Below the pieces are notes generated by a model, which had not been told where the DNA came from, did not search any database, and was given only the letters and a program-made list of their open reading frames with translations. A program made the position numbers and the translations under genes. This document shows, piece after piece, positions 1 through 5,112 of a stretch of 6,039 nt of DNA. The stretch is from assembly GCA_031265005.1 (NCBI GenBank), contig JAISDD010000071.1:1-6039 (forward strand), given 5' to 3'. Position 1 is the first letter of the stretch; each line of letters begins with the position of its first letter. Source of the DNA: Syntrophomonadaceae bacterium. Its GTDB lineage: Bacteria; Bacillota; Syntrophomonadia; Syntrophomonadales; Syntrophomonadaceae.

Positions 1-236
1 AATTCTTTTGACGCTTTTTCGTCAAATGGTTTTACATCAATTATTGTTAAAAATTGCATTAACGCTATTTTGTTTCTTTCTTTGTATTGACTATTTTCAT
101 TCCCATATTCAAGTTCCGCCAATGTTATTGTTGAAATTGCTAAACCGCCCTTCCTTTTATTTTGTAATTCTTTTAGTACGCGTTCCGTCTTGTTTTTGAT
201 AATGTATATACACATATTTGTATCGAGCATATACAT
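1..236 (-). CDS. vapC: VapC-type PIN-domain toxin, 3' end cut by window edge
   Basis: Toxin of a type II toxin-antitoxin pair; VapC proteins are Mg-dependent endoribonucleases, many cutting initiator tRNA or rRNA. The first 78 codons are visible and the C-terminus lies beyond the left edge. It opens MYMLDTNMCIYIIKNK, the usual start of VapC/VagD proteins. Asp5 is the first PIN acidic residue, and the 'STITLAELEYG' stretch at residues 35-45 supplies the second acid, Glu41. The ATG at 236-234 shares one base with the vapB stop (TAATG), so the two are translationally coupled. A strong Shine-Dalgarno sequence sits inside the end of vapB. A second ATG two codons downstream (230) is possible but would be too close to nothing better. 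The remaining PIN acids cannot be checked here. Family assignment is secure; RNA target is unknown. Confidence 0.9.
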   Translation of the reverse strand, partial: MYMLDTNMCIYIIKNKTERVLKELQNKRKGGLAISTITLAELEYGNENSQYKERNKIALMQFLTIIDVKPFDEKASKE

Positions 237-466
237 TATAGTTCCTCCCTTTCTTGATCTTTTCCCTGCTCTCTCTCGTCTGAAAAATAATCGCCCGAAA
301 AACTATTTAACCCGTGTAAAAACGTCTCCCAGTCTTTGTCCATTGGGAATATAATTACCGCGTCCCCTATTTTTTGAATATATACATCCTCCCCCTTAAA
401 CTGGCATTCTTTTGGAAGCCTCACCGCCTGGCTTCTCCCGTTAATAAACAACCGCGCTGTCTGCAT
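236..466 (-). CDS. vapB: VapB/VagC-type antitoxin (SpoVT/AbrB fold)
   Basis: Antitoxin that binds the neighbouring VapC and represses its own operon. The chosen start at 466 gives 76 residues, the normal size for the family. An AGAGG ribosome binding site (474-478) lies 7 bases upstream. An in-frame start ten codons earlier (496) would fall inside the promoter palindrome and is rejected. Residues 1-45 form the SpoVT/AbrB swapped-hairpin DNA-binding domain, with the family signature NGRSQAVRLPKE at residues 9-20 and the 'VYIQKIGDAVIIFP' strand pair after it. The tail, about residues 46-76, is acidic and charged with aromatic residues (WETF, DYF), as expected of the part that wraps the toxin active site. 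It overlaps vapC by one base. The gene looks intact. Confidence 0.93.
   Translation of the reverse strand: MQTARLFINGRSQAVRLPKECQFKGEDVYIQKIGDAVIIFPMDKDWETFLHGLNSFSGDYFSDEREQGKDQEREEL
243..250 (-). promoter_or_regulatory. Ribosome binding site of vapC inside vapB
   Basis: AGGGAGGA on the minus strand, 6 bases before the vapC ATG at 236. It overlaps the last vapB codons, supports the 236 start over the ATG at 230, and fits coupled translation of the pair. Confidence 0.75.
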
Positions 467-484
467 ATAGTTACCTCTAAATTC

Positions 485-506
485 AATATATACCATGATA
501 TATATT
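485..506. promoter_or_regulatory. Palindromic operator candidate over the vapBC promoter
   Basis: A 22-bp near-perfect palindrome with arms AATATATA and TATATATT around a CATG centre; only one symmetric base pair breaks the symmetry. It covers the -10 box and most of the -35/-10 spacer. VapB-VapC complexes are known to autorepress through inverted repeats placed in this way. The site is seen directly; its use by VapB is inferred. Confidence 0.6.
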
Positions 507-513
507 GCGTCAA
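485..513 (-). promoter_or_regulatory. vapBC promoter
   Basis: On the minus strand there is a -35 box TTGACG (513-508, five of six consensus bases), a 17-base spacer, and a -10 box TATATT (490-485, five of six). Transcription would start near 478, leaving a leader of roughly a dozen bases that contains only the vapB ribosome binding site. This makes vapBC an independent unit rather than the tail of the upstream glycan operon. Confidence 0.7.
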
Positions 514-536
514 GTATTTTTTATACAATTTAGCCC

Positions 537-800
537 AATTTCGCCTAACGTTCCTGCTGTTGCGAACCTACGGTTCGGCGGCATTGCGGACTAAAGTCCG
601 ATGACGGCCCGGACAAGGGCTTTGCGGCGGCATACAGGCCAAAGCGCCGCTTCCGTAGGAAGCGCGACCAAGGCTGGCAAAATATGCCTTTACATCGGCT
701 GGGGCGCGGAATGATCTAGCCGTTGTGAGGGTCGAGACGCCTACCGGCCCCGTCAGACCCGCTTTGCGGCATTGCGCATACAGACCTGTCACGCGAAATT
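537..800. repeat. GC-rich hairpin element with imperfect terminal inverted repeats (MITE-like candidate)
   Basis: This stretch fills the gap between the sulfatase-like gene and the vapBC promoter and is clearly richer in GC than everything around it. Its ends are inverted copies of AATTTCGC(C/G)T(A/G)AC, 11 of 13 bases identical (537-549 and 788-800). The flanking hexamers TAGCCC (531-536) and TTGCCC (801-806) differ at one base and may be a degraded target duplication. Inside are three tight perfect hairpins: 563-577 (6-bp stem), 587-600 (5-6 bp) and 648-664 (7 bp). A degenerate direct repeat lies at 619-640 and 761-786 (GCTTTGCGGC...GCATACAG-CC). A 74-codon open frame on the minus strand (792-568, GTG start) lacks a ribosome binding site and recognisable domains; I treat it as non-coding. 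I see no transposase. A structured RNA or an integron-like site are alternatives. Confidence 0.45.
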
Positions 801-822
801 TTGCCCGTCCTTTACATTTTTC

Positions 823-3360
823 TTAATTCGTCTTCCTCATAGTGAGGGTCATGGTCGTATAGCCGACAGCCAGCATTCTTTTATCCTTGCTTAACCCCAA
901 CTCGAAAGGACTTGCCGCATCAGGGTATTCAAAGGACAACCGAAGATTACGGTCTGCTACGTATTCCTTCGGTATCACAAACGACCAATCGCCAGAAGTC
1001 AGCTTTTGCTCTTCAATAAATTGTCCGTTTGCAGTTATTCTCACTGTCTGATGATCGATCAAGCCATTTGGCTTATACAATCTGCCTTCAACGCTAACCG
1101 TAATATCGCTCTTCGGCAACGCGGATAACAGTATGCTCATGGCTCCAACTTTTCCGTCCGTCCACTGCCCCCATTGTTCTTTGCCGGAAAGATCGGTAGT
1201 AATAAAATCGTCAACATTGCCACCCAGACTAAAAGTTATCGTATCTCCAAACGCATATCCTAGTCGTTCCGAAAGGGTCATATTCTTGTAACAGACTGCC
1301 AGCATTCTTGAATCTGTACTTAACCCTAATTCAAGGGGACTTGCCGCATCAGGATATTCAAACAATAAATCAACTTTACGCTCTGTCACCAATTCCTGGG
1401 GTATTATAAAAGACCAAGTGCCAGAAATCAACTTTTGCTCTTCAATAAATTGTCCATTTGCGGTTATTCTCACTGTCTGATGATCGATCAAGCCATTTGG
1501 CTTATACAATCTGCCTTCAACACTAACCGTAATATCACTCTTCGGCAATGTGGATAACGGTATACGCATGATTCCAGCCTCTCCGCTCGACCAGCGACCA
1601 TCTGGCTCTTTACTGGAAAATCCTATAATAAAATATTCATTAGCAATATTATCATCTAATTTAACAAAATCTAATGTATCCCCATATCTATAATATAGAA
1701 TTTCAACATTTGATTCATCCAAGCTTTCTTCCATGAAGTTCAATATGATATTGTTTTCTCGATCAAAAACAACCTTCTTTATAGGAGGTAAATAACGCTG
1801 ATCCTCATTAGCTCTCCCCCATATATAATGGTAGAAATATCGGCTATCATTAGTCAATGAAACATTGTTAAGGAAATTATTAGATGATATATTATCATTT
1901 AGACACGCTTCCAGCATCGGCATAATATTGTCATAACTTACCGGTATAGATGACACAGAAAAATCAAAGGCGCTATTCAAGTCTTTTATCATTAATAGTG
2001 GGTTTTGTCTATAATGCTCGTTCCCATGATCCGCCATTATAATCATTAGCGTCTTGTCATAGACGCCGTCTTTTTTTAATCGTGAAATATAATTCAGTAC
2101 AATTTGTAAAGCGGCTTTTGCTTGCTCATATCTATCTCCGGTTTCATCGCCAGAAATTGTTTCTATATTTTCATTAGATGCGCGTCGATACACATAAGGC
2201 GGATGTACGCCTTCTAAATGATAGAAACGGAATATATTTTTATTGGACGTATACTCAAGATCATTGGCAAGGAGTTCTTGATTAAAATATACATCATCAA
2301 TCCGGTAAAGCTCCGCTTTCACTGTTGATGCATTCTTATAATTATCAAATTCTTCTGAATACATCCAAATCATCCGTTTCACTACATGGGGAAAATATTT
2401 ACTCGCGGTGAGCCGGTATAATTTAGTTGAAAATCCAACAGGGTTTTTAATGCTTATATGAGCAAGGTTAACAATATTCTCTATGATATCAGGAATTTGT
2501 ATATTAAAAAAAGTCGAAAAGGTATATATACCAGCAACATAGTTATTCTTTTTCAATATCTTATAGAAGTTTGTTTTCTGAAACGCCTCGTCTAAATATT
2601 CATCATACGGCATTTCATTTAAATCTTTTATACCAGTAAGCAAATGCGGAAGTGCTCCTTTAGTAGTCGGATATATTCCTACCGTATTATCATAATACGT
2701 AAACCCTTCGAACTGATGGACAAATTCAGAATCGCTCTGCAATAATTCGTTCATATACTGAGCGTCAAAAGCGTCCAGAATGAAAACAACGATATTCTTG
2801 TTCTTTGAAAGGGTGTAAATTCCTTCACGTGTGACAGCGAAATTCTTTTTTTCAACATTAGTGGTTATGCCCAGAAAAACAAGCGTAACTACCTGTACGG
2901 CAATTATAATGCATGATGAGAAAGTTATTATTTTTTTGAGCAAATTGTTTCTAATGGAGCATAGTATCAGTGGGCTAATAATACAAACAACCCAAAAAAT
3001 CGTATTGACAACTCCATAGCCGGTATATTGCCCCCAGTCTATTTCCCGTCCGTCTAACAAGCCGTACTGAATTTGCAAAAAGTTGCCTTGCATATACACA
3101 GCGATTCCAAGCCCCCATACAAGCGCAGTAAAAAAAGTCTTCGCTTTGTCAGGCGTTACAAAATAAACGACGTTCAAAACGGTAAAAACTATTATGCCCT
3201 CAATGACCGTTATTGGCAATATATCATTAATTGAAAACCATAACTCTTGAGCGTTGCCGAAATATAAGTCGCTTGGTCCAAAAATAAAAAAGGTAAAAAC
3301 CAATAATGACGCCGCCAGCAAGAATGCCGTCTGTTTTTCGATTATATTCGATTTCTTCAT
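823..3360 (-). CDS. Membrane-anchored sulfatase/phosphoglycerol-transferase-like protein with two C-terminal repeat domains
   Basis: Predicted envelope enzyme of the alkaline-phosphatase superfamily, the fold of LtaS, OpgB and EptA. The start at 3360 (845 residues) is chosen over a TTG 12 codons upstream because AGGAG lies 7 bases before it. Five hydrophobic segments (about residues 11-28, 47-68, 75-91, 115-135 and 143-165) place the catalytic domain outside the membrane. Likely metal and catalytic residues are Asp196 and Asp199 in VVFILDAFD, a Thr nucleophile at 232/233 in YPTTKGALPHLLTG, His386 in HLEGVHPPY, and Asp444-His445 in IIMADHGNEH. A tail of about 280 residues holds two copies (about 559-700 and 706-841) of a beta-rich module with W-x-R/Q-W and D-x-R-x-L-A motifs, resembling the DUF7024-type domain of polysaccharide enzymes (from memory). 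Expected role: transfer or removal of a phospho-alcohol or sulfate group on a surface glycan. Substrate is unknown. The gene lies 91 bp after the radical SAM gene and is probably co-transcribed. Confidence 0.85.
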   Translation of the reverse strand: MKKSNIIEKQTAFLLAASLLVFTFFIFGPSDLYFGNAQELWFSINDILPITVIEGIIVFTVLNVVYFVTPDKAKTFFTALVWGLGIAVYMQGNFLQIQYGLLDGREIDWGQYTGYGVVNTIFWVVCIISPLILCSIRNNLLKKIITFSSCIIIAVQVVTLVFLGITTNVEKKNFAVTREGIYTLSKNKNIVVFILDAFDAQYMNELLQSDSEFVHQFEGFTYYDNTVGIYPTTKGALPHLLTGIKDLNEMPYDEYLDEAFQKTNFYKILKKNNYVAGIYTFSTFFNIQIPDIIENIVNLAHISIKNPVGFSTKLYRLTASKYFPHVVKRMIWMYSEEFDNYKNASTVKAELYRIDDVYFNQELLANDLEYTSNKNIFRFYHLEGVHPPYVYRRASNENIETISGDETGDRYEQAKAALQIVLNYISRLKKDGVYDKTLMIIMADHGNEHYRQNPLLMIKDLNSAFDFSVSSIPVSYDNIMPMLEACLNDNISSNNFLNNVSLTNDSRYFYHYIWGRANEDQRYLPPIKKVVFDRENNIILNFMEESLDESNVEILYYRYGDTLDFVKLDDNIANEYFIIGFSSKEPDGRWSSGEAGIMRIPLSTLPKSDITVSVEGRLYKPNGLIDHQTVRITANGQFIEEQKLISGTWSFIIPQELVTERKVDLLFEYPDAASPLELGLSTDSRMLAVCYKNMTLSERLGYAFGDTITFSLGGNVDDFITTDLSGKEQWGQWTDGKVGAMSILLSALPKSDITVSVEGRLYKPNGLIDHQTVRITANGQFIEEQKLTSGDWSFVIPKEYVADRNLRLSFEYPDAASPFELGLSKDKRMLAVGYTTMTLTMRKTN
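1003..1129 (-). repeat. Near-identical DNA block, copy in the second C-terminal domain
   Basis: Matches 1432-1558 at an exact 429-base offset (143 codons) with 6 mismatches in 127 bases. It encodes residues 748-787 of the sulfatase-like protein, which are identical to residues 605-644. Four of the six differences are silent; the other two fall in one codon (Ala versus Thr) just before the identical block. Confidence 0.9.
1432..1558 (-). repeat. Near-identical DNA block, copy in the first C-terminal domain
   Basis: Partner of the block at 1003-1129. The same 40 residues, starting LPKSDITVSVEG, occur in both copies, while the flanking parts of each domain have diverged strongly. Recombination between the blocks would remove or add exactly one in-frame domain. 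Confidence 0.9.
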
Positions 3361-3367
3361 TTTCTCA

Positions 3368-3372
3368 CTCCT
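3368..3372 (-). promoter_or_regulatory. Ribosome binding site that sets the sulfatase-like start
   Basis: AGGAG on the minus strand, 7 bases before the ATG at 3360. The alternative TTG at 3396 has no such site, so the shorter protein is preferred. The rest of the 91-bp gap (3361-3451) shows no convincing terminator or promoter. Confidence 0.8.
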
Positions 3373-3451
3373 GAAATCCTTTTTTGTGTACGGCAACGAC
3401 TAAAACGCCTGCCCTGATAAAAGATAATGCCATATAAATTCGCTTGGAAAA

Positions 3452-4570
3452 TTATAAAATATCCCTTTTTGCAAACACTAATTCGCCTCTACATCTTCTA
3501 CAGGTTGAGAAATAATCGGGATGCTGGTGTACAAGGTTTCTTAGAGGAGAAGCGATTGCGTCAAGCAATGATATATTCTCAATATTCCCCAAAGACAACT
3601 CGCCTTCAACGTCAAGGCAACAGCACGTGATTTCTCCGTTAGACAGCACCGCTATGTTTCGCGCTAAACCGCAAGCGCGCGGGTTTCGCGATTCTTTTAT
3701 AGATATGTTGTATGGATAACCCGGCCGTGAGGAAAGTTTCTCCAGAAAGCGATCATGTGCGCCGAATGTTCCAAAATATTTTACAAATACAACAAGATTA
3801 GGAGCAAATTCATAACTTAGCGTGCCATACTCAGAATCTCTAAAAAAATCAGGGGGTATGTGGGAACGGTTTGTATAATACGCCTGCCGTTTGGGGACGC
3901 CATGATCGGGAAGCGATTCTTTATCATCAAGCTCTTCCCTTTTAAATATTCCTTGATGTATCAACTTCTCCTTCCACGCATCAGTCAAATCAAGGAATGC
4001 ATTTAATTTCTCTTCACTAAACACTCCCCATAACTTGTCATGATAGCAATTATAATCATTCATAACGCAAATCAATATTTTAACATCCCGTAATATACGA
4101 TTTCTATTAAAGACAATATTTTCAAGCGTTTTTAGGTATTGTTTAAAAGACAGTCCGGATCCTCTCTTTATAAAGTCTTCTTCAGATACAGTTTGAAGGC
4201 TCAATTCAATACAAGAAAGCGCCTTATGAGACAAAATTTCATTCAACTTGTCATCATTCAATAATGTAATATTGGATATAAGATGTACGCTGATATTATA
4301 TTCATCACAAACGCTTAAATATACGGGAAGATTTTTATTCAACAAAGGCTCGCCCATAACATGAAACATTATTCTTGCATTTCTGTCTTTCAGTTCAGAT
4401 AGTATGCTCAAGACATGCTCGTGTTTCATGTGTTGTTTCTTACGCTTCAAACTGTCACTCGGACAAAATTCGCAATGAAGATTGCAATGCGACGTCAATT
4501 CAATTAACACGCCGTCAAATTCTCCACAGCCCTTATATTGAGGTATATCCCCCAAATCAAGCTCATACAA
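3452..4570 (-). CDS. Radical SAM/SPASM domain enzyme (C-terminal part of a frame-split gene)
   Basis: Radical S-adenosylmethionine enzyme using a 4Fe-4S cluster to start radical chemistry; substrate unknown. Counting from the TTG at 4570 (372 residues), the cluster motif CNLHCEFC is at 29-36 (Cys29, Cys33, Cys36), the GEP motif for SAM binding at 73-75, and the core runs to about 200. A SPASM-like C-terminus follows, with Cys300, Cys316-318, Asp320, Gly328-Asn329, and Cys357/Cys360 (CRRC) as candidate auxiliary-cluster ligands. The TTG is almost certainly not the true start: it has no ribosome binding site, and the frame continues upstream without a stop to 4717 with protein-like sequence. 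The true N-terminus lies across the G tract, in the frame starting at 5088. SPASM proteins often modify peptides, but some modify sugars or other small substrates, and the glycosyltransferase and sulfatase-like neighbours favour an envelope-glycan role. As sequenced, this part should be expressed poorly or not at all. Confidence 0.85.
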   Translation of the reverse strand: MYELDLGDIPQYKGCGEFDGVLIELTSHCNLHCEFCPSDSLKRKKQHMKHEHVLSILSELKDRNARIMFHVMGEPLLNKNLPVYLSVCDEYNISVHLISNITLLNDDKLNEILSHKALSCIELSLQTVSEEDFIKRGSGLSFKQYLKTLENIVFNRNRILRDVKILICVMNDYNCYHDKLWGVFSEEKLNAFLDLTDAWKEKLIHQGIFKREELDDKESLPDHGVPKRQAYYTNRSHIPPDFFRDSEYGTLSYEFAPNLVVFVKYFGTFGAHDRFLEKLSSRPGYPYNISIKESRNPRACGLARNIAVLSNGEITCCCLDVEGELSLGNIENISLLDAIASPLRNLVHQHPDYFSTCRRCRGELVFAKRDIL

Positions 4571-4686
4571 ACATAAAGATGGATAATTAAACCCGACATG
4601 TATCGAATGAACGCTTAACGCCAGGTTTCTGTCGTCCGACCCGCGACCCGCATTAAACGGGTTATAAAACTCATCGGTGTGAAGAG

Positions 4687-5088
4687 TTATTTTATATTCA
4701 CCCCCCCCCCCCCCGAATTATTGGATAGTGAATCGCGAATAGCGACAACAACCGTTTTGCGTTTCTCATCAGAAATTCTTACCGTTTCTATCAATGCATC
4801 ATTTACTGAAATGAGCAGTACACTCGGCGGCTGCCTGCATAAATAATAAGCTGGAACCGAGTAATCTATTTTTATAAGAGAAAGAATTTGATCCTGTTCT
4901 ACAGGATTCAACCTAATGTCACAATCAGGTTGAATATGATGAAAACCCTCGCCTTTTTCATCGTACTCAAAATCATACATTCCCTGCGTGGCGCATTTTA
5001 TCGGATTCCGCAGCACCCACGCTTCCGTTTTTGAAGCGTTTACGGTCTGGCATCGCGCTTCACTCATGTCATTTTCTTCAAAGCTCAT
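4687..5088 (-). CDS. N-terminal beta-domain of the frame-split radical SAM protein, truncated as sequenced
   Basis: Start ATG at 5088, with AGGAG 7 bases upstream; a GTG one codon earlier (5091) would leave only 4 bases. Translation reads 133 residues and ends in poly-Gly, then VNIK and a TAA right after the G tract. Residues 25-125 look like a beta-sandwich: alternating hydrophobic strands such as PSVLLISVND, LIETVRI and KTVVVAIRD, with no signal peptide or membrane segment. The domain's last strands lie in the other frame after the tract (4700-4600). They complete a pattern also seen in both C-terminal modules of the sulfatase-like protein. The product is therefore an incomplete domain and probably unstable. 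It follows the glycosyltransferase stop after 24 bases and is probably co-transcribed with it. Confidence 0.75.
   Translation of the reverse strand: MSFEENDMSEARCQTVNASKTEAWVLRNPIKCATQGMYDFEYDEKGEGFHHIQPDCDIRLNPVEQDQILSLIKIDYSVPAYYLCRQPPSVLLISVNDALIETVRISDEKRKTVVVAIRDSLSNNSGGGGVNIK
4701..4714 (-). repeat. Poly-G tract (14 G on coding strand), contingency-locus candidate
   Basis: Fourteen C on the plus strand, read as G14 by the gene. The upstream frame enters as TC-G and reads four GGG then GTG, ending at TAA (4689-4687). The radical SAM frame needs GGT at the exit, which requires a tract length divisible by three: 12 or 15 joins the two parts; 13 gives an immediate TGA; 14 gives the short product. 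Poly-G tracts of this length are known slipped-strand switches in Campylobacter, Helicobacter and Neisseria. Confidence 0.85.
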
Positions 5089-5095
5089 CACTATT

Positions 5096-5100
5096 CTCCT
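5096..5100 (-). promoter_or_regulatory. Ribosome binding site of the frame-split gene
   Basis: AGGAG (within AAAAGGAG) lies 7 bases before the ATG at 5088 and only 4 before the GTG at 5091, so it favours ATG. It lies in the gap after the glycosyltransferase stop codon. Confidence 0.75.
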
Positions 5101-5112
5101 TTTGAAACCATC

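Larger units (their letters stand above)
3452..5088 (-). other. Proposed full phase-variable gene: beta-sandwich domain fused to radical SAM/SPASM enzyme
   Basis: The complete gene as I reconstruct it. With one added G it encodes 545 residues: a beta-sandwich domain (about 25-170, interrupted by a Gly5-6 loop), a short linker (LYELDLGDIPQYKGCGEFDG), then radical SAM and SPASM domains. Three observations support it. The radical SAM frame is open and protein-like from 4717 to 4570, with no ATG or GTG and no ribosome binding site. The N-terminal part has an excellent start but stops within a few codons of the tract. The restored sequence at 4660-4619 carries P-x3-G-x3-D-x-R-x-L-A, the same spacing as in the sulfatase-like modules. 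Programmed slippage at the G run could also yield some full protein. Confidence 0.75.

Noticed and set aside
543..549. GCCTAAC/GTTAGGC, the core sequence of integron attC sites, next to a toxin-antitoxin pair typical of integron cassettes
   Set aside because: The partner at the other end (794-788, GCGTGAC) does not fit RYYYAAC/GTTRRRY, the separation of about 250 bp is much longer than usual attC sites, no integrase is visible, and the neighbouring genes are not cassette-like. Worth revisiting only if more such sites occur to the left.
568..792. 74-codon open frame on the minus strand in the GC-rich element
   Set aside because: GTG start without a ribosome binding site, no recognisable domain, composition explained by the hairpin-rich repeat, and a stop inside one of the hairpins. 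Treated as a chance frame.
2831..3019. Plus-strand open frames (for example 2831-3019, 3427-3630, 4375-4590, 4988-5263, 5309-5638)
   Set aside because: All lie opposite well-supported minus-strand genes and show no domain or start signals; they are shadows.
3361..3396. Longer start for the sulfatase-like protein (TTG at 3396)
   Set aside because: No Shine-Dalgarno before TTG, and the extra 12 residues precede the MKKS start that has an ideal AGGAG 7 bases upstream.
3361..3451. Possible terminator or promoter in the gap between the radical SAM and sulfatase-like genes
   Set aside because: No stem followed by a T run on the minus strand and no paired -35/-10 boxes with correct spacing; I treat the genes as one operon.
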